Positions 1 through 7,552 are shown, counted from the first letter of the stretch. The stretch is 64,000 bases of DNA from Amycolatopsis pittospori (GCF_013870525.1 NZ_JACBXD010000010.1:62001-126000); one strand, 5' to 3'. Numbers and translations: made by a program. Notes: generated by a model from the letters alone, not told the origin.

Positions 1-395
1 GGCACCATCCGGCCGAGGAACACCGCCTTGGCGCCGTGTTTCTGGAACCAGGCCTCGGTCTTGTCGAAGTCGGAGGTCTTGACCAGCGGGATCTTCGCCA
101 TCCAGCGGCGGGTGCGGTCACGGCCGAGGAGCATGCCGAGGTAGTACACGATGATCGCGCCGGCGACCGAACCGAAGGTCGTCCACACCAGCGCTTCCAC
201 CAGGGTGAACGTCCCCTGACTGGCGGAGAACCCGGCGAGCGGCAGCACCAGTTCGCTGGGGATCGGCGGGAACAGGTTGTCCAGACCGACGATGATCGCG
301 GCCCCCGGCCCTCCCAGGGAATCCATCAGGGACACTGCCCAGCCGGCGAGGCCGCTCATCTGATCGTTGGCGGCGTCGGCGAGGAGGAGGTTCAT
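1..395 (-). CDS. DedA family membrane protein (C-terminus beyond window)
   Basis: The visible 131 residues start MNLLLADAAND and carry the DedA hallmark around residues 40-60, with LDNLFPPIPSELVLPLAG followed by a long hydrophobic stretch ending in IIVYYLGMLLGRDRTRRW. DedA proteins are inner-membrane proteins of the SNARE-associated/VTT superfamily, implicated in lipid carrier or phospholipid flipping. The gene reads leftward out of the window, so the C-terminal transmembrane part is missing here by truncation, not by mutation. The ATG at 395 is the first start in a frame that stays open to the edge. It is divergent from the histidine kinase gene with about 135 bp between. Confidence 0.85.
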   Translation of the reverse strand, partial: MNLLLADAANDQMSGLAGWAVSLMDSLGGPGAAIIVGLDNLFPPIPSELVLPLAGFSASQGTFTLVEALVWTTFGSVAGAIIVYYLGMLLGRDRTRRWMAKIPLVKTSDFDKTEAWFQKHGAKAVFLGRMV

Positions 396-479
396 GGCGG
401 CCTTTCATGGTCGTCTACTGGTGCCAACGAACGTACGAATTGCCCGAGTTCCACACCCTGCGGTGAAGCGGCACAGATC

Positions 480-497
480 ACTGCGGAAAACCGCAGT
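480..497. promoter_or_regulatory. 18-bp palindrome upstream of the two-component operon
   Basis: ACTGCGG and CCGCAGT form perfect 7-bp arms around AAAA. The site lies 34 bp before the histidine kinase ATG in the divergent dedA/kinase intergenic region. Its size fits a dimeric regulator site, but no regulator is assigned. Confidence 0.4.
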
Positions 498-530
498 ACC
501 GGCCTCCGGATCGCCCGCTAACCTGGCGTT

Positions 531-1682
531 ATGCCTGTTCCGGCCGCCCTGCGCCCCCACCTGCGCAAGATGCTCCGCGGCACGCTGGGCCTGGCGATCG
601 GCTCCGCGACCGCGTTCGCGGAGTTCTTCTACGTCCTCCTCGGTGGCGCCGCGCTCGCCGTCCCCGCACTGAGGCCGCCCGTCTTCGCCGGTGCCCGCGT
701 TCTGTCCGAAGTGGAGCGACGACGGCTGGAGAAGTACCTGGGCGCCGAGAACGCGACGGATTACACGGGACGCCGTGCGATGGCCTACCTCGTCGCGCGC
801 GCGATCGTCGGCCTGCTCGGCGCCGGCATCTTCCTCTTGATCCTCTTCGGCGCCGGATCCGGCGCCGTCGTCATCTACCAACTCCTCGACGGCCGGTCGC
901 CCGGCGGCGAGGCCCCCGCGAACTGGTACGACTTCGTCACCACCGGCCTCTTCGGCGCCCTGCTGATTTTCCTTTCCTTGCAAGGACTCATCGGTATAGC
1001 CGCGTTGGAACGCAGGCTGGCGCGACGCTTTTTCGGCCCCAGTAAGCAGGAACAGCTACGCCGCCGGGTCTCCGAACTCGCGACCAGCCGCGCCGAGGTG
1101 GTCGAGGCGGTCAACGACGAACGCCGCCGGATCGAACGGGACCTCCACGACGGCGTCCAGCAGCGACTCGTCGCGCTCGGCATGCTGCTCGGCCGGGCGC
1201 GGCGCACCGGCGATCCGGACCACGCGTCGGATCTGCTTCGGCAGGCGCATGAGGAATCCCAACGCGCGCTGAACGACCTGCGGGAGGTTTCCTGGAGGGT
1301 GTACCCGATCGCACTGGACACCGACGGTCTGCACCCCGCGCTGGAGGCGCTCGCGGAGCGCTCCGACGTGCCGGTCCACCTGCGTGTCGACCTGCCGGAA
1401 CGCCCGACCGCGGCGATCGAGACCGTCGTCTACTTCGTGGCGTCGGAATCGGTCACCAATACGATCAAGCACGCCGCGGCGACGCGGATCGACATCGAGG
1501 CCGAGCGGGACGGGGACAGGGTGCGGGTGCGGATCACCGATGACGGCGTCGGCGGGGCGAAGGAGTCCGGGGGCGGCCTTTCCGGCCTCGCGAGGCGCGT
1601 CGCGGCGGCGGACGGGGAGTTCACTGTGGACAGTCCGATCGGCGGCCCGACCGTGGTGACGGCGGTGCTGCCGTGCGAGTGA
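531..1682 (+). CDS. Sensor histidine kinase, HisKA_3 (NarL-partner) type
   Basis: This is a 383-residue membrane kinase with three hydrophobic segments at about 17-47, 86-119 and 135-158. A HisKA_3 dimerisation helix follows, with the phosphoacceptor in RDLHDGVQQRL (His206). The HATPase region has the N-box ESVTNTIKHA near 306-315 and a G-box ITDDGVGG. No sizeable extracytoplasmic sensor domain is visible, so it probably senses within the membrane. It overlaps the response regulator start by 10 nt, which implies translational coupling and a cognate pair. The signal cannot be told from sequence. Confidence 0.9.
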   Translation: MPVPAALRPHLRKMLRGTLGLAIGSATAFAEFFYVLLGGAALAVPALRPPVFAGARVLSEVERRRLEKYLGAENATDYTGRRAMAYLVARAIVGLLGAGIFLLILFGAGSGAVVIYQLLDGRSPGGEAPANWYDFVTTGLFGALLIFLSLQGLIGIAALERRLARRFFGPSKQEQLRRRVSELATSRAEVVEAVNDERRRIERDLHDGVQQRLVALGMLLGRARRTGDPDHASDLLRQAHEESQRALNDLREVSWRVYPIALDTDGLHPALEALAERSDVPVHLRVDLPERPTAAIETVVYFVASESVTNTIKHAAATRIDIEAERDGDRVRVRITDDGVGGAKESGGGLSGLARRVAAADGEFTVDSPIGGPTVVTAVLPCE

Positions 1683-2317
1683 TCCTCGCCGAGGACTCGA
1701 CCCTGCTGCGGGAAGGCCTGGTCCGGCTGCTGATCGAAGAAGGCCACGACGTGGTCGCGTCGGTCGGCGACGGTGAAGCACTCCTCTCGACGACGGCGGC
1801 GTATCAGCCGGACGTGATCGTCACCGACGTCCGCATGCCGCCGACGCACACCGACGAGGGCCTTCGCGCGGCGCTCGAAATCCGGAGCCGCTGGCCGGAG
1901 ATCGGGGTGCTGGTGCTCTCGCAGTACGTCGAGAAGCGGTACGCCGCCGAACTGATCACCGGCGACGGCGAACGCGTCGGCTATCTCCTGAAGGACCGGG
2001 TCGCCCAGGTGGGCGAATTCCTGGACGCGCTGGACCGGGTCGCCGCGGGCGGGGCGGCGTTCGATCCGGAGGTGGTCCGGCGGCTGCTCGCCCGGACCAC
2101 GCACACCGATCCGCTCGCGAAACTGACCGCCCGCGAACGCGAAGTGCTGGAGAAGATGGCGCAGGGCCACACGAACGCCGGGATCGCCGAGTCGCTGTAC
2201 GTGTCGCAGAGCGCCGTCGAGAAGCACGTGAACGCGATCTTCGACAAGCTCGGGCTGGCCAATACCGCCGGGTACAGCCGTCGCGTGCTGGCGATCCTGC
2301 GCTACCTGGGCTCCTGA
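1673..2317 (+). CDS. NarL/LuxR-family response regulator
   Basis: The 214-residue protein has a receiver domain starting RVILAEDSTLLREG, with phosphoacceptor Asp52 in VIVTDVRMPP. A LuxR-type DNA-binding domain occupies about 148-210, with LTAREREVLEKMAQGHTNAGIA and SQSAVEKHVNAIFDKLGL. The GTG start lies inside the kinase gene. It is expected to be phosphorylated by the kinase and to bind DNA as a dimer; the targets are unknown. Confidence 0.9.
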   Translation: MRVILAEDSTLLREGLVRLLIEEGHDVVASVGDGEALLSTTAAYQPDVIVTDVRMPPTHTDEGLRAALEIRSRWPEIGVLVLSQYVEKRYAAELITGDGERVGYLLKDRVAQVGEFLDALDRVAAGGAAFDPEVVRRLLARTTHTDPLAKLTAREREVLEKMAQGHTNAGIAESLYVSQSAVEKHVNAIFDKLGLANTAGYSRRVLAILRYLGS

Positions 2318-2325
2318 CCCCAGGC

Positions 2326-2362
2326 TTGACAGGCAAGTGACGACTTGCCTATAACTGGGGTG
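2326..2362 (+). promoter_or_regulatory. Promoter with embedded operator for the ArsR/VOC operon, probably leaderless
   Basis: TTGACA (2326-2331) and TATAAC (2350-2355) are separated by 18 bp. Between them lies a perfect inverted repeat, AGGCAAGT (2331-2338) / ACTTGCCT (2343-2350), touching both boxes. A start site about 7 nt after the -10 falls on the GTG codon at 2362, so the mRNA would begin at or next to the start codon. A repressor on this palindrome would block polymerase, which fits autoregulation by the downstream ArsR protein. Confidence 0.7.
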
Positions 2363-2652
2363 TGGACGTTGACCTGTTCAAGGCCATCGGCGACGCGACG
2401 CGACGCACCATTCTCGACGAACTGACCGAAAAGGACGGTCAGACCCTGTTCGAGATCTGCGGCCGGCTGACCATGAAACACGGCTTGGCTTCTTCACGTC
2501 AGGCCATCTCGCAGCATCTGGCGGTGCTGGAGCAGGCGGGCCTGGTGCATACCCGGCGGCAGGGCCGCTACAAGTTCCACCACATCGACACGAGCCCGCT
2601 GCGCTCGATCGTCGAGCGGTGGCCCATCGACCGAGAGGAACCGAATCCGTGA
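2362..2652 (+). CDS. ArsR family winged-helix transcriptional regulator
   Basis: The 96-residue regulator has DLFKAIGDATRRTILDELTE at the N-terminus and a recognition helix in SSRQAISQHLAVLEQAGLV, then a beta-wing GRYKFHHID. No metal-binding cysteine pair of the ArsR type is present; the single Cys is in FEICGRL. This is more like the ArsR-type regulators that control AHSA1 or glyoxalase-like genes than a metalloid sensor. The GTG start sits at the predicted transcription start and lacks a Shine-Dalgarno sequence. Its last codons overlap the VOC gene by 4 nt. Confidence 0.88.
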   Translation: MDVDLFKAIGDATRRTILDELTEKDGQTLFEICGRLTMKHGLASSRQAISQHLAVLEQAGLVHTRRQGRYKFHHIDTSPLRSIVERWPIDREEPNP

Positions 2653-3038
2653 TCCGCATCAACATCACCAGCGTCTTCGTCGACGATCAGGCCAAGGCGC
2701 TCGCCTTCTATACCGAAAAGCTGGGGTTCCAGAAGAAGCACGATGTGCCCACAGGCGACGCTCGCTGGCTCACCGTGGTCTCCCCCGCCAACCCCGACGG
2801 CGTCGAACTGCTGCTGGAGCCGGACGGCCACCCGGCAGCGGGTCCGTTCAAGAAAGCGCTGGTCAGCGACGGTATCCCGTTCACCCAGTTCGCCGTCGAC
2901 GACGTGTACGCCGAGGTCGAGCGACTCAAGGGACTGGGCGTCGAGTTCACCCAGGACGCCGTCGACCTGGGGCCGGTGGTCACCGCCGTCTTCGACGACA
3001 CCTGCGGCAACCTGATCCAGCTCGCCACCATGAAGTAG
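2649..3038 (+). CDS. VOC family (glyoxalase-like) protein
   Basis: The 129-residue single VOC module opens MIRINITSVFVDDQAKALAFYTEK and ends in FDDTCGNLIQLATMK, with the paired beta-alpha-beta-beta-beta pattern of glyoxalase/bleomycin-resistance proteins. The start chosen is the GTG of a GTGA overlap with the ArsR stop; an upstream in-frame start at 2619 would lie inside arsR. Co-transcription with the regulator suggests it is the controlled effector. The substrate is unknown. Confidence 0.85.
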   Translation: MIRINITSVFVDDQAKALAFYTEKLGFQKKHDVPTGDARWLTVVSPANPDGVELLLEPDGHPAAGPFKKALVSDGIPFTQFAVDDVYAEVERLKGLGVEFTQDAVDLGPVVTAVFDDTCGNLIQLATMK

Positions 3039-3050
3039 ACCGGACAAGGA

Positions 3051-3089
3051 AAAGCAGGGCTCAGTCCAGTGTGGACTGAGCCCCGCTTT
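3051..3089. terminator. Bidirectional hairpin between convergent VOC genes
   Basis: GGGCTCAGTCCA (3057-3068) and TGGACTGAGCCC (3072-3083) pair perfectly over a GTG loop. AAAGC and GCTTT extend the stem beyond one mismatch and give A/T flanks on both sides. It lies in the gap between two convergent genes. Confidence 0.75.
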
Positions 3090-3098
3090 CGCGCTTCC

Positions 3099-3479
3099 TT
3101 ACTGCTGCACCCATTCCACGAGTTCCACGGGCACGCCGTTCGGGTCAGTGACCATGAAGAGGCGTTCTCCCCACGGCTCTTCCCGCAGCGGCAACGTGAT
3201 CTCGACACCTTCTTCGCGCAAGCGCTTCTCCTCGGCTTCGAGATTCTCGACCGTGAAAGCCACGATCACGCCGGACGCACGCTGCTGCCGCAGGTTCTCC
3301 GGCAAGACCTCGATTCCCGCCTGAAGCAGCACGATGGCCACCTTCGCGGTTTCGTGCCCGAGGGAGACGAAACCCTCCGCGGCCATCTGCTCGGTGAACC
3401 CGAAGTGCTCGGTGAAGAAGCGGCTGGAAGCGGCGACGTCGTCGACGGTCAGCGAGACGGTGGAGGCAAGGACGTTCAT
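3099..3479 (-). CDS. VOC family protein
   Basis: The 126-residue protein starts MNVLASTVSLTVDDVAASSRFF and contains the VOC C-terminal strand FMVTDPNGVPVELVEWVQQ. The ATG at 3479 was preferred because codons further upstream in the same frame are Pro/Arg-rich and resemble no known domain. It is divergent from the TetR regulator at 3767, a common arrangement for a regulator and its target. It is a second, distinct VOC protein and only distantly like the one at 2649. Confidence 0.85.
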   Translation of the reverse strand: MNVLASTVSLTVDDVAASSRFFTEHFGFTEQMAAEGFVSLGHETAKVAIVLLQAGIEVLPENLRQQRASGVIVAFTVENLEAEEKRLREEGVEITLPLREEPWGERLFMVTDPNGVPVELVEWVQQ

Positions 3480-3703
3480 GGGCGATCCCCTTCGGTCGGC
3501 TTTGAGGTTTCGGACGAGCTGATCGGTCAGTACGACCGGCGACGCGGGACGCCGATCGAGCGACGCACCGGCGTCGAGCGGCCGGGGAACGGCAGCTGAT
3601 GGCGGCGGTCGTTCCGGCGGACCTGGGCGCGGTTGGTGCCTTCGTTGCCTTGGGGGATTCGAGCGGGCAAGGAGCCTCTTCTCTCTCAGTCGGTAGTACG
3701 GAC

Positions 3704-3761
3704 GTAAGTTTACACTCGAACTACCAGGCGTCAAGGATATTTTTACGACGGTGGTAAACTT
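3704..3761. promoter_or_regulatory. Inverted repeats in the VOC/TetR divergent intergenic region
   Basis: AAGTTTAC (3706-3713) and GTAAACTT (3754-3761) are exact inverted copies 40 bp apart. The distal copy also pairs as TTTAC (3742-3746) / GTAAA (3754-3758) over 7 bp, the size of a TetR operator. It lies just before the TetR ATG, so it may repress that gene and the divergent VOC gene. The rest of 3480-3703 shows no other clear signal. Confidence 0.5.
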
Positions 3762-3766
3762 CGTCC

Positions 3767-4405
3767 ATGACCAGCACGGATGTGGGCCTCCGGGAGCTCA
3801 AGAAGCAGGAGACGCGGCAGCTGATCTCCGACCAGGCGACGCTCCTCTTCATCGAGAAGGGCTTCGAAGAGACGACGATCGCCGAGATCGCCGCGGCCGC
3901 GAGGGTGGCGAAGAAGACCGTCACCAACTACTTCGCGCGCAAAGAGGATCTGGCCCTGGACCAGCACGAAGAGTTCACGAACGGGCTCGCGGACGCGGTC
4001 GGCTCCAGGAAGACGGGTGAGTCGGCGCTGGCCGCGCTACGGCGTACCTTCCTGGACGCGCTGGCGGAGCACTCGCCCGTGATCGGCTTCACCGGGCCGG
4101 TCTTCGCGAAAATGGTGATGGAGAGCCCGACGCTCATCGCGCGGCTGCGCGAGCTGCACGAACTGCGCGAGGAGGCGCTCGCCAGGCTCCTCGCGACCGA
4201 AACCGGCGCCGACGCGGACGACGTCACCCCCGTCATGGCGGCCGCCGAACTCAACGCGATCGACCGGGTCCTGTTCCGCGACGTCCTCCGGCGGTCGTAT
4301 GCCGGCGAGAGCAACGACGAGATCGCGGCAGCGCTGACGAAGGCGGCCAAGCGGGCTTTCGAACTGCTCGAACCGGCCTTCGGCGACTACGCGATCCGGG
4401 CGTGA
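3767..4405 (+). CDS. TetR/AcrR family transcriptional regulator
   Basis: The 212-residue protein has an N-terminal TetR helix-turn-helix at about 10-60, with RQLISDQATLLFIEKGFEET and ARVAKKTVTNYFARKEDL. A helical ligand-binding C-terminus follows. No Shine-Dalgarno motif is evident before the ATG. Its divergent position next to the VOC gene and the inverted repeats at 3704-3761 suggest local and self repression. The ligand is unknown. Confidence 0.9.
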   Translation: MTSTDVGLRELKKQETRQLISDQATLLFIEKGFEETTIAEIAAAARVAKKTVTNYFARKEDLALDQHEEFTNGLADAVGSRKTGESALAALRRTFLDALAEHSPVIGFTGPVFAKMVMESPTLIARLRELHELREEALARLLATETGADADDVTPVMAAAELNAIDRVLFRDVLRRSYAGESNDEIAAALTKAAKRAFELLEPAFGDYAIRA

Positions 4406-4406
4406 G

Positions 4407-4508
4407 TCAGCGTTTCTTCGAGGCCATGACCGCCGCGACGATCGCGGCGGCGATGAATACGACCGCCAGGAGCAGGATGATCAGATGCCACGGCTGAATC
4501 GCGAACAT
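4407..4508 (-). CDS. Small single-pass membrane protein, TatA-like N-terminus
   Basis: The ORF encodes 33 residues, MFAIQPWHLIILLLAVVFIA and then AAIVAAVMASKKR: one hydrophobic helix with a basic tail. GGGGGA lies 4-9 nt before the ATG on the minus strand, a strong ribosome site that supports translation. The MF-I-PWH-LIILLL opening recalls TatA/TatE, but the amphipathic helix and charged tail of real TatA are absent. It is convergent with the tetR gene. It may be a free-standing small membrane protein; its function is unknown. Confidence 0.55.
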   Translation of the reverse strand: MFAIQPWHLIILLLAVVFIAAAIVAAVMASKKR

Positions 4509-4539
4509 GTCGTCCCCCTTTGATCGAGGAGCATCCTAG

Positions 4540-4962
4540 ATGTCTTTCAGCGACGAAGAGATCGCGTACCTGCGCTCACAACCCCTGGCCCGCTTCGCGA
4601 CCCTGGCCGCCGACGGCGAGCAGCCGGACGTCGTCCCCGTGTCGTTCGAATTCGACGGGACGCACTTCTGGGTCGGCGGTGGGGGCGCGTCGGTGCTGGC
4701 GACCCGAAAGTTTCAGAACATCCAAGCAGGGCAACGGAAAGTCGCCCTGGTCATCGACGACATGGTCTCGTTCGAGCCGTTCATCGCGCGCGGAATCCGG
4801 GTCTACGGCGAGGCCGCCGATCCGATCGAGCGAGTGGGAATGGTCGGTCCCGGCGTCTACGCGCGCGTCACGCCTGCGGTGTCGTGGAGCTGGAACATGG
4901 CGGGCGAACCCGTGGGTGAGACCTGGTACCCGGCGAGGCGCGCGGTTCACGGCGCCACGTAG
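4540..4962 (+). CDS. PPOX-class F420-dependent oxidoreductase
   Basis: The 140-residue split-barrel protein starts MSFSDEEIAYLRSQPLARFA, with VVPVSFEFDG and KVALVIDDM as the flavin/deazaflavin-barrel strands. Proteins of this size and opening in actinobacteria belong to the PNPOx-like F420-binding group that reduces small molecules with F420H2. The ATG at 4540 fits the family N-terminus. It is followed by a reductase-like gene 40 bp downstream. The substrate is unknown. Confidence 0.85.
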   Translation: MSFSDEEIAYLRSQPLARFATLAADGEQPDVVPVSFEFDGTHFWVGGGGASVLATRKFQNIQAGQRKVALVIDDMVSFEPFIARGIRVYGEAADPIERVGMVGPGVYARVTPAVSWSWNMAGEPVGETWYPARRAVHGAT

Positions 4963-5002
4963 AGGAGCGTTCTTGTCGGAGGTCAGCGGTACGGTCGGGC
5001 GC

Positions 5003-5569
5003 ATGCGGGAGCTGATCGTCACGGAGAACAGCACGATCGACGGCGTGATCGAACTCGCGGGCGACTGGTTCAGCCCGGGCGGCGGCGATCCGGACGTCGA
5101 CATGTCCGACGTCCTCGCCGCGCTCGAAGAGCAGCGAAACGCGGCCGACGCGCTGCTGCTCGGCCGCACCAGCTTCGAGGACATGCGCGGCTACTGGCCG
5201 AAGCAGACCGATGACACGACGGGCATCTCGGCCTATCTGAACTCCGTGAGCAAGTACGTGGTCTCCGGCACACTGACGGAGCCGGAGTGGGAGAACTCCA
5301 CGGTCCTGTCCGGGGATCCGCGGTCGGAAATCGAAACACTGAAGGCCGCCGAGGGCAAGGACATCGTGACCACCGGCAGCATCACTCTGGTGCGGGCGCT
5401 CGTCGCGGCCGGCCTTGTGGACGAGTACCGGCTGTTCGTCTATCCCGTCGTGGTCGGGGAAGGCCGGCGGTTGTTCGACGGGGCGACCGGGGTTCCGAAG
5501 CTGCGGCTCGTGGAGAACCGGACGTTCGCCTCGGGCATCGTGCTGCTGCGCTATCGAACCGCCTCCTAA
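5003..5569 (+). CDS. Dihydrofolate reductase family (RibD C-terminal-like) protein
   Basis: The 188-residue protein has the RibD_C/DHFR-like fold: MRELIVTENSTIDGVIE at the N-terminus, LLLGRTSFEDMRGYWP near 50-65, and IVTTGSITLVRALVAAGLVD then EYRLFVYPVVVGEGRRLF in the NADPH-binding half. This family is distinct from true FolA and its members usually have no assigned substrate. The ATG at 5003 gives the family-typical N-terminus; a longer reading frame upstream runs through the preceding gene in another frame and was not used. Confidence 0.85.
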   Translation: MRELIVTENSTIDGVIELAGDWFSPGGGDPDVDMSDVLAALEEQRNAADALLLGRTSFEDMRGYWPKQTDDTTGISAYLNSVSKYVVSGTLTEPEWENSTVLSGDPRSEIETLKAAEGKDIVTTGSITLVRALVAAGLVDEYRLFVYPVVVGEGRRLFDGATGVPKLRLVENRTFASGIVLLRYRTAS

Positions 5570-5645
5570 CCCCGCCGAATAGCCAAAAGCCGCCTTCGTT
5601 TTTCGGATATCAGCCCGGCTCAGGGGAGGGTTACGCTCCCGCCAG

Positions 5646-5663
5646 AGCCCGGATTTCCGGGCT
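5646..5663. terminator. Short palindrome between 5569 and 5727
   Basis: AGCCCGGA and TCCGGGCT form 8-bp arms over TT, about 77 bp after the upstream stop. A weaker GGGAG/CTCCC hairpin lies just before it. It could be a weak terminator or an operator for the downstream secreted-protein gene. Confidence 0.35.
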
Positions 5664-5726
5664 TCATACTGGGGAATCGTGCTTCGACGTGGGACTTTGC
5701 CGCGTCGGGCCGGGAAGGACACGAAC

Positions 5727-6026
5727 ATGGGCAAGGTGATGCGCGGCGTGGTGGCTTCCGCCGCTGTGGCGTTCGCGATGGCCGGTATCGGGACGGCGTC
5801 CGCGTCGGAGACGGCGGGGACCTCCACCGTGCAAGGCTGCTCCGCCGTGGCGAAATACGACACCACGGTGTACGCCACGCCGAGCACTCAGTACCCGCTC
5901 CGGCCGCTGGCGGCAGGCAAGTGGATCACCGTTCGCCATCAGGAAAAAGGGTACTGGCTGACCGGCGACAACGATCAGGAAGCGGGCTGGGTCGACATCC
6001 TCGCCCTCTCCGTGCGCCCCTGCTAG
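5727..6026 (+). CDS. Small secreted SH3-like protein
   Basis: The 99-residue precursor has a Sec signal MGKVMRGVVASAAVAFAMAG with likely cleavage after ASA near 27. The ~70-residue mature part contains KYDTTVYATPSTQYPLRPLA, KWITVRH and DNDQEAGWVDILAL, the pattern of a bacterial SH3-like fold, plus two cysteines near the ends that could form a disulfide. The ATG at 5727 has GGGAAGGA upstream; an in-frame GTG at 5679 would lengthen the N-region unusually. Role unknown. Confidence 0.75.
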   Translation: MGKVMRGVVASAAVAFAMAGIGTASASETAGTSTVQGCSAVAKYDTTVYATPSTQYPLRPLAAGKWITVRHQEKGYWLTGDNDQEAGWVDILALSVRPC

Positions 6027-6053
6027 GACGGGCCGCGCCGTCCACCCGGAACA

Positions 6054-6097
6054 AGATCGGCCCCCTGACCTGTATTCGCAGGTCAGGGGGCCGATCT
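6054..6097. terminator. Strong perfect hairpin between the secreted protein and tRNA-Tyr
   Basis: Two perfect 19-nt arms (6054-6072 and 6079-6097) enclose the loop TATTCG. It ends 4 nt from the 3' end of the convergent tRNA and follows the stop at 6026, so it can serve both directions. It has no U-tract, as is common in high-GC actinobacteria. Confidence 0.75.
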
Positions 6098-6100
6098 GTG

Positions 6101-6182
6101 TGGCGAGTGAGGGATTCGAACCCCCGAAGGCGTAGCCGTCTGATTTACAGTCAGATCCCTTTGGCCGCTCGGGCAACTCGCC
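6101..6182 (-). tRNA. tRNA-Tyr (GTA anticodon)
   Basis: Read on the minus strand, GGCGAGT (5') pairs with ACTCGCC (3') as a 7-bp acceptor stem, with discriminator A at 6101. The anticodon arm reads ATCTGACTGTAAATCAGA, giving GTA for tyrosine. A class II variable arm follows, then the T-arm GGGGGTTCGAATCCC. The 3' CCA is not encoded. Confidence 0.95.
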
Positions 6183-6210
6183 GTGGCCGGGCAAGCCCGG
6201 TCGAGACGAA

Positions 6211-6241
6211 AGAATACCCAACGCCGTGGCGGCCCGGTCAA
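6211..6241 (-). promoter_or_regulatory. Putative tRNA-Tyr promoter
   Basis: On the minus strand TTGACC (6241-6236) and TATTCT (6216-6211) are 19 bp apart. The -10 lies about 28 nt before the tRNA 5' end, leaving a short leader for RNase P. Confidence 0.5.
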
Positions 6242-6301
6242 CCGGGTTACGCAGGACTAGGGTGGAGGCTCCTGACAAGCGAGTACGAGGTGTGAGAACA
6301 C

Positions 6302-6793
6302 GTGGCGGATCCCTCTTTCGACGTGGTGAGCAAGGTCGATCGCCAGGAGGTGGACAACGCCCTGAACCAGGCCAGCAAGGAACTCGGTACGCGGTTCGAC
6401 TTCCGGGGTACCGGGACCAAGATCGACTGGTCCGGCGAGGAGGCGATCGCGATCGAGTCGGAGACCGAGGAGCGGGCGCTGGCGGCGGTCGAGGTGTTCA
6501 AGGAGAAGCTGATCAAGCGCGGCATCTCCCTGAAGGCCTTCGAGGCGGACGAGCCGGCGTTGTCCGGCAAGATCTACAAGGTGGGCGGCAAGATCCTGCA
6601 GGGGATCGCCTCGGACAAGGCGAAGCAGATCGCCAAGTTCATCCGGGACGAAGGCCCCAAGGGCGTCCAGGCGCAGATCCAGGGCGACCAGCTGCGGGTG
6701 TCCGGCAAGAAGAAGGACCAGCTGCAGGACGTGATCGCCTTGCTGAAGGGCAAGGACTTCGAGATCGCGCTGCAGTTCACGAACTACCGCTGA
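6302..6793 (+). CDS. YajQ family nucleotide-binding protein
   Basis: The 163-residue protein matches the full length of the YajQ/DUF520 family, with [20 protein letters not shown] at the N-terminus and ALQFTNYR at the very end, the conserved family terminus. YajQ proteins have two RNA-recognition-like folds; some bind cyclic di-GMP, others nucleotides or RNA. The GTG at 6302 gives the usual [10 protein letters not shown] start. It stands alone between the tRNA and a terminator. Confidence 0.9.
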   Translation: MADPSFDVVSKVDRQEVDNALNQASKELGTRFDFRGTGTKIDWSGEEAIAIESETEERALAAVEVFKEKLIKRGISLKAFEADEPALSGKIYKVGGKILQGIASDKAKQIAKFIRDEGPKGVQAQIQGDQLRVSGKKKDQLQDVIALLKGKDFEIALQFTNYR

Positions 6794-6806
6794 CGGCAGC
6801 ACGCGA

Positions 6807-6839
6807 AAGGCCACCTTCGGAAGTCTCGAAGGTGGCCTT
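6807..6839. terminator. Hairpin after the YajQ gene
   Basis: AAGGCCACCTTCG (6807-6819) and CGAAGGTGGCCTT (6827-6839) form 13-bp arms over a 7-nt loop. It lies 14 bp after the YajQ stop and 8 bp before the stop of the convergent lipoprotein gene, so it is probably bidirectional. Confidence 0.75.
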
Positions 6840-6847
6840 CGTCATAC

Positions 6848-7552
6848 CTAGGACGCGGTGATCGTCCAGGTGCCGTCGCCTTCCAGCGACACGTACGCCG
6901 GGCCTGGTACCGGAACGCTGCCCTTGTAGTCGCCGAGCTGGTTCACCGGCAGGTCCGAGTAGTCACCGCTGTGCACCCAGACCGCGGTGTTCCCGTTGCC
7001 CTTGGTGGTGACGGCGACCGAGGAGACGCCCTCGGGCACGGAGACCACCGTGTCGCGTTTGCCCGCGAGGGGTTTACCCGGCTGCAGCACGGGCAGGGCG
7101 CTTTCGTCGGTGATGGTCAGCTTCCAGGCGGCGTTGGCCTTGATCGTGAACGTCTTCGCCTGGTCGTCGGGCATGTCGTTGATCCACTGCGTGCCCTTGT
7201 ACGGACCGATGTCGTTGACGATCAGCTCGTTCTCGGTGTTGACCGCGACGTGTCCCGAACACTGGGGACAGTCGAACGTCACGAACCCGAGGCGCCGGGG
7301 CCAGGACATGGGGACCGTCGCGTTCCCCTTGCCCGAGTGGGTCTCCGCCGGCTGCGGGCCGGGCGGCGCCGTGGTGGTGGCGGTGGTGGACGTCGGCGGC
7401 GTGGGTGTGGGGGCGCCGGAGGAAGAGCGCAGTCCCTCCGAAGCGGCTCGGGGCACGACGCGGCCCGTGTTCGCCGGCGGCGAGCAGGCCATCAGGCCCG
7501 CGGTCAGCAGCACGGCGGCCGAGGCCGCGCAGAAGCGCCTGATCACGTTCAT
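6848..7552 (-). CDS. Putative lipoprotein of unknown function
   Basis: The 234-residue precursor MNVIRRFCAASAAVLLTAGL has a lipobox LMAC with Cys23. A Thr/Pro-rich linker at about 45-75 follows, then a ~160-residue extracellular domain with a CPQC motif (FVTFDCPQCSG), NTENELIVNDIGPYKG and a closing GDGTWTITAS. The predicted beta-rich domain resembles secreted actinobacterial proteins of unknown role. The ATG at 7552 is directly preceded by GGGGGG. It is divergent from the BNR protein gene. Confidence 0.75.
   Translation of the reverse strand: MNVIRRFCAASAAVLLTAGLMACSPPANTGRVVPRAASEGLRSSSGAPTPTPPTSTTATTTAPPGPQPAETHSGKGNATVPMSWPRRLGFVTFDCPQCSGHVAVNTENELIVNDIGPYKGTQWINDMPDDQAKTFTIKANAAWKLTITDESALPVLQPGKPLAGKRDTVVSVPEGVSSVAVTTKGNGNTAVWVHSGDYSDLPVNQLGDYKGSVPVPGPAYVSLEGDGTWTITAS

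Noticed and set aside
5003..5569. Longer gene starting near 4520
   Set aside because: The upstream part of that frame runs through the PPOX gene in another frame and is Arg/Ser-rich; the ATG at 5003 gives the family N-terminus.
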